Shown here one piece after another: positions 12,630 to 22,072 of a stretch of DNA of 64,000 nt. How positions within the stretch are numbered: position 1 is the stretch's first letter; each line of letters starts with the position of its first letter. The position numbers and the translations under genes are program-made. The notes under the pieces are model-generated. The model worked only from the letters and a program-made list of their open reading frames with translations. It was not told the origin of the DNA and made no database searches. The stretch lies in NCBI GenBank assembly GCA_023374025.1, contig SIJG01000016.1:1096642-1160641 (forward strand), in the 5' to 3' direction. Origin of the DNA: Heterodera schachtii. Taxonomy: Eukaryota > Nematoda > Chromadorea > Rhabditida > Heteroderidae.

Positions 12630-13590
12630 AATGTTGAAGAGTCATTAGTATAAGATACCCGGGCAGACGTCTGACTCCTGACCCCTGCTCACCTTTCAAT
12701 TCATAATTTTTAATTCTTGATATCATTGTTAGCCCAAAGTGTTTTCTATTAACCACAGTTTTGGAAAATTTCGTTAACTTTTATGAAAGTTGTGACAAAT
12801 AATGCTCGAAAACATGGAAAGACAAATTTTTTTGAAATTTTGAAGGCAAAAAAAGACACTTAGGGCTATCGAATGACATCAAGGATAAACATTTGGTTAA
12901 TCTTGAGCAAAATTATGATAATTTTTCGTAAAAATTTTCAATTTGATGCTTTCTGAGTAACGACCCAGCACCGCCCCAACCGACAAATTCTCCCCCCCCC
13001 CCTGCAGCGGATGAATTGTCGCTCTGATCCCGGCCACCGGGAAATTCTTCTTCGATTGACGAAATAGGTATTTTTTGAAAAATTAATAACCCGGGCCAGC
13101 ATTCAGAAAACACTAAATAAAACAGGTATTGTCAGGGTTTTTTAAATTATCTTGAAGAAAAGACAATATAAATAAAATGGAAAAATAATTTCGGTGTGAT
13201 ACCAAAATAATCTGACCGACCATTAGATAAGAAATGACAATCTGGTGTCCGAATCTGGATTTGTGATGCTTTCTTCCACTTTTCCAGCTTTGTTTTTCAG
13301 TTTTAATCATCTTCAAATTACTCATCTTTTCATATCAACTTTCTCTCGATTATTCTTTCTTCTGTGCTTGTCATCAAGTGGCTCGTTTTGGCGACGGCCG
13401 TTTCGGTATCAAATTTTTATTCTAAAAATTGTTAATTAAAGCAAAATCATTCAGGTATACTACAGCGAAAGCTAAATTCTATTTTTCAATTTGTATCCAT
13501 AATTTTTATATCCCATATAAAAATTGAAATTTGCTGCTAAGAATAGAGCTTGCCAAGCCCTTGTTACTGATCTCTTACTATGTTTGGTAT
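12630..13590. other. Intergenic DNA, no gene seen
   Basis: AT-rich sequence with a C run at 12982-12992 and a CCGGGCAGAC patch near 12660 that resembles one near 16790. No ORF with convincing composition or splice pattern. Confidence 0.4.
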
Positions 13591-13779
13591 CTAATAAAAA
13601 GTTACAAGGGGTGGGTTTTTCCGCATTCGTCGAATAAGCGGACCATAATCAATGTATTTAACATTTCGTTTGTTGCCCGATGAACCAACAGCACCAGCAA
13701 CATCAGCAGGGCATCGGGTGAAGAACAGTACCATGAAGGCGACCAAGAACAGGGTTTTAAACATGATAAAAACACTCAT
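13591..13779 (-). CDS. Small secreted peptide precursor (candidate)
   Basis: A 62-codon ORF. From the first or second Met (MSVFIMFKTLF) comes a hydrophobic stretch, LFLVAFMVLFF, that fits a signal peptide. A short Ala/Gly/Ser region follows, then KR, NVKYIDYGPLI, RR and MRKNPPLVTFY to the stop. Two dibasic sites after a signal peptide are the layout of a processed peptide (neuropeptide or peptide effector), but I recognise no family in the mature part. CTAATTTAG directly precedes the ATG and could be a cis- or trans-splice acceptor. Single exon; it could be a chance ORF. Confidence 0.4.
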   Translation of the reverse strand: MSVFIMFKTLFLVAFMVLFFTRCPADVAGAVGSSGNKRNVKYIDYGPLIRRMRKNPPLVTFY

Positions 13780-13839
13780 CTAAATTAGACTTTGTAACGA
13801 ATTGTTAATGGGATTAATGTTATTGCATGAATAATAATT

Positions 13840-14155
13840 AGGGATTCATTTTTAGGCAAATGCCTAAAATTTCTATGCACTCGATACGCTCAGATATGCA
13901 CGCATTTTCCGCTTGGTTTGGGTGCCTAAGGTGATTTATAATGCTTTTTTTTGCCTATTTGCGGGTTTTTGTGCTTAATGTGCCTATTTTCAGGATTTTC
14001 AGAAAAATCCCTTTAAAAAATGTAATAAAAACGAAAAATACTTCCCTAAGAAATGAACATAAAACTTTCAGTCGCGAAAATATAAATTTTTTTTCTTGAT
14101 AAAAAATGGTTTATTTAGCATTTAAGCTATTCTCTTAAAAATTTATTTACGCAGG
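13840..14155. repeat. Dispersed repeat related to 16370-16560
   Basis: The stretch AGAAAAATCCCTTTAAAAAATG... with TACTTCCCTAAGAAATGAAC is matched, diverged, by AGAAAAATTCCTTAAC... with TACTCCCCTAAGAATCGACC at about 16393-16453. Both run into a T-rich segment ending TTTCTTGA. No coding potential. Confidence 0.5.
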
Positions 14156-14176
14156 TGTCCAGTCTGAACCCATTTG

Positions 14177-15067
14177 GGCCCGTACCAAAAGAACGAGGTA
14201 AGGTTACCCGGGTAGACTTACCCGGGTAACTTAACCCGGTTAACTCACCCTCAGCTGCGGGTTAACCCGTACTAAATGAATGTTACCGGGTTCTCGCTGG
14301 GCTCACCCGCAGCTGCGGGTTTGGCTACCCGTTACCCGTTTCTTTTAGTATCACTATGATGAAATTGCCTTACAAAAAGAGATGATTGACTTTTCTAATC
14401 ATAACTATTTCAATACTTAATTAAATTCTATGAAATTTTATAGATTTATAAAGGAAACTTAGAGCTATCGAAGTATATCAATAATGTTTAATTATATTAC
14501 TTGTAAGGAAAGTTATTAAACGCGAAACATAGTGTGTTTTTGTGAGTATTTCATGTTACAAAGGTCGAATATTTTTTCAAAAAAGGTGAACAAAATTGTC
14601 CAAAACGAATAATCATTATTTTGAACCGGTAAAAGTAAATTAGACAAGAAACCAACAACAAAAAAATTAGTAAAAAATTTCAACTTTTTTGATGATCACT
14701 AGCTCAGTGAAAAACAAATTTTTTAAAATGAAATTTATATCATTGAATAGAGCAGACTTTATAGTACAACTTAACAAAAGGAAATTTTTTAATATCATCT
14801 TTTTTAATTTATTCAGAATTTTTGAAAAAACATGCTCATGTTGTTACCCTGGCATGGGTGCGGGTTGAAAAGTTACCCGCAGCTGAGGGTTAGTTAACCA
14901 GTTACTCGATTCTTTTAGTGCGGGTTAAAAAGTTACCCGCAGCTGAGGGTTAGTTAACCGGGTTAAGTTACCCTCAACTCAGGGTTGCTCTTTTAGTACG
15001 GGTAACGGGTAAGTTAACCCGCAGCTGAGGGTAGGTTAACCCTTACCTCGTTCTTTTGGTACGGGCC
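14177..15067. mobile_element. 891-bp non-autonomous DNA transposon with TIRs
   Basis: The left end, GGCCCGTACCAAAAGAACGA, is mirrored exactly by the right end at 15041-15067 over about 26 bp. The element is flanked on both sides by TTG (14174-14176 and 15068-15070), a 3-bp target-site duplication. Inside both ends are clusters of GGGTTAAC, ACCCGCAGCTG and TTACCCG words, partly palindromic, and the middle is AT-rich. There is no transposase ORF, so it would depend on an enzyme encoded elsewhere. A 3-bp duplication suits PIF/Harbinger- or CACTA-like enzymes, but the ends alone do not decide the superfamily. Confidence 0.85.
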
Positions 15068-15270
15068 TTGAAGGCCAAATTTTAAAATAAGTCGGTTTAT
15101 GTATAATCATCAAAATTTAATAAATAAAAATCGGGGAATGAAAGAAGGGTTAGCACAAATTTTGGTTTTTTGTAGAGGATATCAATTTCAATTTGGATGT
15201 CCAAATTCGGATTAAATTAAGTGCAAACCGAAGTTTCCTAAGTTTTCCTTAAAGGATCAATCAGAAAATA
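15068..15270. other. Intergenic DNA, no gene seen
   Basis: AT-rich spacer between two mobile elements with no features I can support. Confidence 0.4.
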
Positions 15271-15456
15271 CGTTTCGGCGCCAGTTCAAATTTTTGAACT
15301 TTAAATTTGACTTTTTGCAAATTTATGTTTTACCTTTTTGGGTAATTGTCCTAATCTCGAAGCAGTAGCTTAAGAAGCAGTTTCTAAACATGTTAAGCTA
15401 AGGTTTGGTTGACAATGAAAAGTTATAATTCAAAAATTTTGGCTGGCGCCGAAACG
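15271..15456. mobile_element. Short MITE with CGTTTCGGCGCC ends
   Basis: A 186-bp element bounded by CGTTTCGGCGCC and GGCGCCGAAACG, exact inverse ends. The interior shares TTTTTGGGTAATTGTC and GAAGCA(A/G)TAGCTTA with the longer relative at 61920-62271. The inner flanks (TTCAAATTTTTGAA on the left, TTCAAAAATTTTGG on the right) are also roughly inverse. No clear target duplication and no ORF. Confidence 0.7.
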
Positions 15457-16193
15457 ACCCCTACACTTTTGAGCAGATGCTCATCAAATCCCATTGAAAA
15501 AGTAATGCGTTTCATTATTCTTTTATAGAACCCTCTATTAAATGTTTCATCATTTTATGCGTAGGATTTGCCCCAATCACAAGGTGAACAAACAAATTAT
15601 AAATTTTTCGTTAATGAATTTAGTTTTACGCCATTCCTTTTATGATTTCATCATTGTTGGTCTTTTTGTTTGGCAAATCTCATTTCATTGCTTCAAATAA
15701 TAATATTAATAATTCATACGCAAAAGCGTGACGCCGACAAATAAAACAACTAAGATAAATCAAAGTGGTCACATATGGGAATGCTTCATAGATGTGTAAA
15801 ACGACCGAAATCAATAGAGTCAAGAAGTTTAGGAAAAACAAAGTTGGCTTAATTAAATTACCCATTCTATTAGAACAATGTGATTGTGTGTAGAATTTAG
15901 GAGAAGCTCCGAATGTGTTTTAGCTATAATTTGAATGGCTCTTGCTGCTCGAGAGTCTCGCTAGCTTAACTCTTGACTCGAGAAAAGAGTCTGTTTTAGG
16001 GTCTCCAGCAGCATGAAAATAGTCGTGAGTTTTTGCAACGGAAAACAAAATAATACTGATAAGACTACAAAAATGGTAAAATTTGTGAATGTCTTTGTGT
16101 TTAAAGAATCGAATTTGTGTTGTGTTCTTCTGTCCATAACTTTTTTTTAAATATAAAGACATATTTTGAAATTTGGCAATAAAATAATAATTA
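15457..16193. other. Intergenic DNA, no gene seen
   Basis: AT-rich spacer. The minus-strand ORFs at 15680-15865 and 15920-16162 have no composition, domain or splice evidence. Confidence 0.4.
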
Positions 16194-16757
16194 GGTCGCG
16201 ATTTCTAGTGAAAAACTATTTTTTTGCTCAATTGCTTTGAAGAAAGTAGCTCAAAAAACGCATTTCTGCATTAAAAATTTTCGATTCTGATGTCACTATC
16301 GGTCACTAGAAATCATTATTTTGGCGTTTCGTCACTAAAATAGCTAAAATTCACGATTTTGGCATCTTGTCCCTATTTTTTCACTATTCGACATTTTTAG
16401 AAAAATTCCTTAACAAAAATGCAATAAAACCATAAATACTCCCCTAAGAATCGACCTAAAATTTTTTTTCAAAAGTTTCACTAAGAATTGGAAAATTTTC
16501 TTAAAAATTCTTCCCCCAAATTTTTTTTTCTTGACAAATTTTGATTTAAAATGTTTAATATTTGCTAAGGAAATAGTTCAACTGAAATGTACCTCATTTG
16601 CAACTGCAACTAGTGAATAAAAATTATTTTTGCTCAATTTTTGGCTGAAATTATGTCATTATTTCTCATTTATTTCGGACTTTTTACCACTATTTTGGCA
16701 TTTTTCCTCATTATTTTAGTTAACTATTTCGAGATTTTTCGTCACTAAAAGTTGCGA
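16194..16757. mobile_element. Candidate element with imperfect inverted ends
   Basis: GTCGCGATTTCTAGTGA at the left is the imperfect inverse of TCACTAAAAGTTGCGAC at the right (about 14 of 17 positions). The interior repeats TCACTA and ATTATTTTGGC words. There is no ORF and no clear target duplication, so the boundaries are tentative. Confidence 0.4.
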
Positions 16758-16995
16758 CACGCTAATAATATATTTTAGTGATCATATCCGGGCAGACAAC
16801 AGATGGAAGAAGCAAAATTGAGGAGAAAAGGCGGGAGCAAAGATAAAAATACATAAATAAAATATTGGCGCTAATTTATTACTCTATTCATGTCCCTAAA
16901 TTTCCGATAACTTTTTGAAAATTTATAATTAAAAATTTATACCAAAAAAGAGAAAGAATGGATGAATAACAGCAAAAACAAAAGGATAAATATTC

Positions 16996-17214
16996 AATGA
17001 AAAGCAAAAACAGAGAAGATACGGGTATAGTTTTATATTTTATTGCTGACCCGGGCCCGACCTGATTTTCAGATCCATGGCCGGAAACCGGGCTTACATC
17101 AAGGAAAAATGGAAAATAAATTGAGAAAATAAGTTTTATATTAGACTAAATTTATATTTTCTGGATTTCGTCAATGGTGAATTCTGCTTCAAATTCTTGA
17201 AAATCACTCAATTT
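16996..17214. repeat. Second copy of the 9312-9597 flank
   Basis: Diverged copy of the sequence downstream of the two-module gene, including AGAGAAGATACGGGTATAG and the CCCGGGCCCGACCTG patch. It directly follows the stop codon of the truncated paralogue on the minus strand. Confidence 0.7.
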
Positions 17215-17719
17215 TCACTGGAATAGCCAACGCAAAATTGGTTTGTTTTTGCCAAATCCTTCACCCGATTGCATTTTCGCCGTTTCCGTCATCGATTTCA
17301 GCAAATTGTCAAATGCTTTTCGGGCCATTTCAATTTTGGCTGTGTTTTCTTCGAGTTTTTTACCTTTTTCAATTAAAGTTTCATTAAGTAGTTCTTCATA
17401 TTCATCATTTTTAGCGTCTTCAGCAATTTTAACATTTTGTGCATTTTGTTGTTTCACAATCGCTTCGTTGCTCGACGACTCCGCCACTTCTGAATCGTCG
17501 GACGACTTTTTCATGTTGTAATTTTTAATTTTTTGAAAAACATTCATAATTTTGTGCCAAATCGGTTGGTTGTCTATAAATATTGGCTTCACTGAAACTT
17601 TGAATAAAGCTTCCAAACTGTTTCCATATTTTTTGCCGTAATCATAATCAAAAAAGAATGCCCAAATTGGGCAAAGACTGTCCAACACGTCAATTATTGT
17701 GGCATTCTTTTTGGTTCCA
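17215..17719 (-). pseudogene. Truncated copy of the last exon of the two-module gene
   Basis: This matches the final exon (9598-10159) from about residue NNATIIDVLDSLCPIW onward and ends at the equivalent TGA (17215-17217) after ILRWLFQ. Unlike the 9.6-kb copy it keeps the frame through VKIAEDAKNDEYEELL, so it shows the unbroken C-terminus: a Lys/Glu-rich helical tail. It lacks the exon start and all upstream exons. Similarity stops at about 17719, where polymerase B sequence in the opposite orientation begins. The open frame that continues upstream into Thr/Ile/Val runs is the reverse of that polymerase sequence and is not part of this gene. Confidence 0.65.
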
Positions 17720-18096
17720 AACAACAACAAAATAACGATAATGAAGGTGATGATGATGATAATGGTAACGAGGAGGGAGACGACGGTCATGATGCTGATG
17801 ATGAGGAAGAAGATGGAACAAATGGATCGGTCAGTACGACATTCATTTAATACTGGAGGCACTTCACCGGCGCAATTTACCACCAAAGCGTATTTGCACA
17901 ACCGGACTAAAAATTTTTTCGATGACTTTGAAAGGGAATCATCAACGACACGTGATCTTTAAAGACTCGCTGAACTACTTCTTCTGTGAATTGGATGCAC
18001 TGCCACGCACATTTGGATTGAACTCTGAAGTTGCAACAGCAAAACCTTTTTTTCCATATCTGTTCATTCGGCGTGAAAATTTGAATATCCCCTAAA
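17720..18096 (+). pseudogene. Polymerase B fragment: acidic linker and Exo III region
   Basis: Plus-strand piece starting with a run of Asp/Glu codons, then HVIFKDSLNYFFCELDALP, RTFGLNSEV and PFFPYLFIRREN. This is the usual surrounding of the Exo III region in protein-primed family B polymerases (a DS.N pattern followed by a PK/RTFGL and a FPYLF pattern). The acidic part and the Exo III part are in different frames, with stops between, so it is not functional. It is cut off at about 18096 by the 126-bp repeat. Confidence 0.65.
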
Positions 18097-18097
18097 T

Positions 18098-18557
18098 ATA
18101 AAAATTATTTGAAAAATAAAATGGCCATGGCGCACCGCACTCCGTTTCATGTTCGAGAGCGTTTGTTGCATAGAAAATTTCTCAAAAAAAGAGATAGCCA
18201 TTTTTCTGGAATATCTATTAAATTTAAAAATTATTTGAAAAATAAAATGGCCATGGCGCACCGCACTCCGTTTCATGTTCGAGAGCGTTTGTTGCATAGA
18301 AAATTTCTCAAAAAAAGAGATAGCCATTTTTCTGGAATATCTATTAAATTTAAAAATTATTTGAAAAATAAAATGGCCATGGCGCACCGCACTCCGTTTC
18401 ATGTTCGAGAGCGTTTGTTGCATAGAAAATTTCTAAAAAAAGAGATAGCCATTTTTCTGGAATATCTATTAAATTTAAAAATTATTTGAAAAATAAAATG
18501 GCCATGGCGCACCGCACTCCGTTTCATGTTCGAGAGCGTTTGTTGCATAGAAAATAT
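18098..18557. repeat. 126-bp tandem repeat, about 3.6 copies
   Basis: GAAAAATAAAATGGCCATGG recurs at 18111, 18237, 18363 and 18488 (steps 126, 126, 125). Because 126 is a multiple of 3, the minus strand reads as identical 42-residue repeats (MQQTLSNMKRSAVRHGHF...). The last unit is one A short. The right end joins the polymerase N-terminal copy at 18557. Confidence 0.95.
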
Positions 18558-19410
18558 GCTTGAAGGTGCCCGATTGCTCAGATGATAGGCGAAGCAGTCG
18601 TCATTTGGAAAAACAAATTGACAATCACGGCAAAAACGATTGCCAGTTGATCCATCTTCTTGGGATTGTTGTTGTTGTTTACATGGATACCCAGCGCCGA
18701 AACGTAAACACAGACGGCAGACGACTTTGCATTCCTGCGGGTGGTACCAACGTGTCACGCGACGTTCACAATCAATACAATATCCTTGTACACGAAACAT
18801 TTGCTCAATTCGACCGATGTAGTTGAAGTGTTGATTTTCGAACAAAAGACACAAGTTGAACTTGGCTGCCTCGCCTGATGCAGCCTTGAACACAATTCGG
18901 TACTCACGTTCCTTCTCAAAAACCGCAATTCGAATTTCCCCTGGCCCGTATCGTTGATCAATCCAATTTTGTAATTTTTGGACGTCATCAATTGTGTACA
19001 TGTGTTTATTTCGAGGAATTACGGCACGTCTCAATAAGTTACGTGCCTCAGGCCCGTGGGTGTGCTGGCGATTTGCGTAACTTTTGAATGCTGTCGGTCC
19101 GCCTCCGCCTGGTGATCGTGACCGCCAATCGTGAAGACCAAGCAACACAGCTCTGGCCAAACAAAGTCGATCATTCGGATTCTTAATGCGGATCAACGAG
19201 CGAACAGTGTTCACCAATCGGTGCTCTTCATCAAGACTACATGCGCCTATACAACAAAAAAAAATATGAATTAAACAAAACAAAAAAATTTAACCTGCTC
19301 TCCCTGATTCACTTTGGTCCGATTGCATTGGCCAAACTGCAAGCACTTTTGTGACTGTTGTCCCGCCAGTCAGATCAATTCCGGCAGCAGATTGATCATT
19401 GAGTCTTAGG
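18558..19410 (-). pseudogene. Polymerase B N-terminal region, inverted copy
   Basis: Near-identical inverted copy of about 800-1644, including the same intron (19237-19284 here). The frame is open from the ACSLDEEHRL exon through the Cys-rich region and, past the junction at 18557, runs into the 126-bp repeat translation as far as 18399. It lacks the last third of the exon present in copy 1 (the CRQCG and RRRRR parts). At 19410 it meets an exonuclease-side exon of the opposite orientation. Confidence 0.7.
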
Positions 19411-20405
19411 AATGCTACGACCATCACAAGAAAATTACGCCGTGCAAAGTGAAAAAGGGCAAGGAGACAAAAACAATGGAGAGGTGCATCTGCAACACCT
19501 CAAAGCGGTGTAATGCATGTGGTGTGATTTACCGACCCGAGGTAACTTTCACGATAAATTATAGATTTATTCATTTATTATAGCGACAAGATAAGAAGAA
19601 CGGCCATGTATGTGATCACAAATTCTGTCGGGCGTGCAGTGGTTTCCATGCCAAGCGAGAGTGCTACATCCCTTACCGGCCAAAGGTTAAGAAGGAGAAG
19701 AGATTCATCTTCTTAGACTTTGAATGCACGACCAACTTCCAACCGGATCCGAATTTGGCCAAATTCAAACATCAGGTTAATAAAAAATTTATTGATTTCA
19801 TATCGTTCGTTTAAGGTGAATTTCTGTTACGCTCACGTGACTTGCACCCGGTGTATACAAAATGGGACTTGGAATGACGAATTGGACCGGGCTTGTGCAA
19901 TCTGTGGACCGATGCGCTTCTACTCCTGGGCTCCGTTCTACTATGACAACACCGCAGTGGACAGGGCCTTTCGCGTTGATGACCCGCTGGCTGCCTTCAC
20001 GAAATGGTTGTTGAACTTCGAGTCGTAAACCCTCACATCGAGACTGGGGAGACTCGCAAGCGGAAACGTGGCGGAAAAAAGAACAACAACGCAGCACACT
20101 TCATCGACGAAGAAGCCGAAGATGGTGAGAGCGACGATAACGATGCGGAGAACAACTACATGCTGGGCTATGATGAAGAGGGCGAGAAGCCCATCTCGGT
20201 TACAACGTACGCCTACGCACACGCCGGTAAACGCAAACAAATGGGAAAAATCTAACGCATAATTTTAGGCTCACGTTACGACCACATCCTAATCTTCGGT
20301 GAAATGTTGCGTATGGGTGTTCGGCCAAAATTGGTTCGGCAGGGAAACCATCTGCTAGAGATGTCGACATCCAAAAGGGGAACAATTACCCGTACCGTAT
20401 TCAGG
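19410..20405 (+). pseudogene. Polymerase B zinc, Exo I and Exo II fragment (copy 2)
   Basis: Starts with ECYDHHKKITPCKVKKG and CNTSKRCNACGVIYRPE, then an intron and the zinc knuckle and Exo I block. Here Exo I reads FLDFECT. 19487-20107 repeats window positions 1-607 almost exactly. Beyond that point this copy continues where copy 1 does not: an acidic linker (DEEAEDGESDDNDAEN), an intron at about 20227-20269, and the Exo II motif as HAGSRYDHILIFGEML. It is broken by TAA at 20026-20028 and by a frameshift at the same place as in copy 1. It stops at about 20405-20431, where an inverted copy of its first exons begins. Confidence 0.75.
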
Positions 20406-20631
20406 GACAGGTAAAATGGACTTACGGTTTACATGGCCGTTCTTCTTATCTTGTCGCTATAATAAATGAATAAATCTATAATTTATCGTGAAAGTTACCT
20501 CGGGTCGGTAAATCACACCACATGCATTACACCGCTTTGAGGTGTTGCAGATGCACCTCTCCATTGTTTTTGTCTCCTTGCCCTTTTTCACTTTGCACGG
20601 CGTAATTTTCTTGTGATGGTCGTAGCATTCC
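19410..20631. repeat. Inverted repeat, 200-bp arms with an 822-bp loop
   Basis: Arms 19410-19609 and 20432-20631 are near-identical in opposite orientation. Each holds the ECYDHHKK exon, the following intron and the start of the zinc-knuckle exon. The loop holds the Exo I/Exo II part. The two arms belong to two polymerase fragments that point toward each other. Confidence 0.9.
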
Positions 20632-21453
20632 TTGCTTTGGAAAGTCTAAAAAAATATTTTAGTAATACAAATTTTAAAAGTTTACCTTATTGCATCCCAA
20701 GCATGACTCAAAGAAATTGTCATCAAAGTTTTTGCAATTTCCTCGAAATCCATTGCCCACACGCTGGCAGTTGTGACACTTCCATTTACAGCTTGAATTA
20801 TGTCGGTTTTGTTGGAAGTATGAACTTCGCACTTAAACAAAAGCTAATTATTTATTTTATTTTTTTATTTTTTATATACCCCGAAACAGTAATTCTTTGA
20901 TCCGAAAATTTTTCCAATTGATCTGATTGCGTCATAGTGTCCAACAGCGCCATCATCTCCATCCGTGTAAAGAACACAGAGCTCATGCCGGTAATCAGTC
21001 ATGGTGGACTTCCAAACGGGTTTCATCTTGCCAAAGGTGTCAAAGCAGAACAGACGGAACATCCCAGGGTGCATTTCGTTGTAGTATTCCTTAATGTATT
21101 TTTAACGCTGCCTTTTTTTCATTTTAAATTACCTGTATTTTGTTTCCATATTCTTCAATAGAATAAAACGCAAGTCCCATTTGAATGTTGCACTCCTGGA
21201 GTAACGAAGTCACGTTGTTAAGTTGATGCTGTTCGTCACGTTTATATTCATGAAACCGCTGCTTAGGAAGTACACATTTCATACGCAGAAATTCGAAGGC
21301 GCGGAACAAGCAGTATGCATCGTTGTTCTCCAATTCGTAGGTTGCTCCCTCCAGAAGGTCGTACGGAACATTGAAGTCACGACGACGTCCACCTTTCCCC
21401 GCCATCTTCTGTCTCTTTCCTCCACTATCGATGGCTGTGATGTCAATAACAAA
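20432..21453 (-). pseudogene. Polymerase B N-terminal paralogue, minus strand
   Basis: Second type of N-terminal region, related to but different from the one at 608-1921. Exons in order: 21133-21453 (VIDITAIDSG, then ENNDAYCLFRAFEFLRMKC), 20880-21089 (HPGMFRLFCFDTFGKM, GAVGHYDAIRSIGKIFGSK), 20686 to about 20833 (CKWKCHNCQRVGNGF, CLGCNK), 20499-20645 (ECYDHHKK, CNACGVIYRP) and a piece of the next exon to 20432. All have good splice sites and run in the order expected of a real gene. It is cut exactly where the inverted repeat ends, before the Exo I motif, so it cannot make a polymerase. This is the least damaged polymerase segment in the window. Confidence 0.7.
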
Positions 21454-21843
21454 CTTTGATTTATTATTTACAAACAAAAAAATTTGAGTTGAATAATGTA
21501 ATAGTTGAACCCCCAGTTGAAAATAGTAATTATAAGTGCTATCCAATTCAGCATAAAATTACAGGTTAATATACACTTATATGGTGCATAAAAATACAAA
21601 AATATCAAGTCAATATAAAAATGCAGGTTAAATCCCTCTAAAAAGGAAATTTAAAGTGATTCAAGATGATTGTGTCTTTTTTGAAATTTTAGACGCTAAA
21701 CTCTTCTCCTTTTAAAAGAGGGAAATTAAAATCACCCAATAAAACGCAGTTTTCAGAAGCTGAGATTAAGTTAGAGATTTGTTCAATTAATTTTACAAAA
21801 GCTTTATACTAAAATAACATGTATTTTTATGTGATTGATGCTG

Positions 21844-22072
21844 GTATTAACAATGCTAAAAATCTGCAGATAATTCGCTTATCTGCAGATAAATCCATAT
21901 TAACAATACTAGCGCTAGGTATCCGTATTAACAATTCAGTTTTCGTTTGAAAATTATCCTTAGCCTTTGCGCTAGCGCGACTCGGTATTAACAATGCTAG
22001 AGATAGGGTAGCGGATAGGCAGCTGCGGATAAAATCCCCTAGCCTCCTCCCGATGAGGATAGTTGGTTAATA
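21844..22072. mobile_element. Candidate short element with GTATTAACAATG words
   Basis: GTATTAACAATGCTA at the left end faces TTGGTTAATAC at the right end. (G/A)TATTAACAAT recurs at about 21844, 21898, 21924 and 21992. Internal CTGCAG, TAGCGCTA and CAGCTGCGG words are palindromic or shared in style with the element at 14177-15067. No ORF and no clear target duplication. Confidence 0.35.

Noticed and set aside
17699..17962. Met-rich plus-strand ORF
   Set aside because: It is an off-frame reading of the Asp/Glu codon run of the polymerase linker joined to the reversed orphan-gene exon.
18109..18489. Plus-strand 126-codon repeat ORF
   Set aside because: Mirror frame of the 126-bp tandem repeat. 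The repeat is open in more than one frame, so an open frame here is not evidence of coding.
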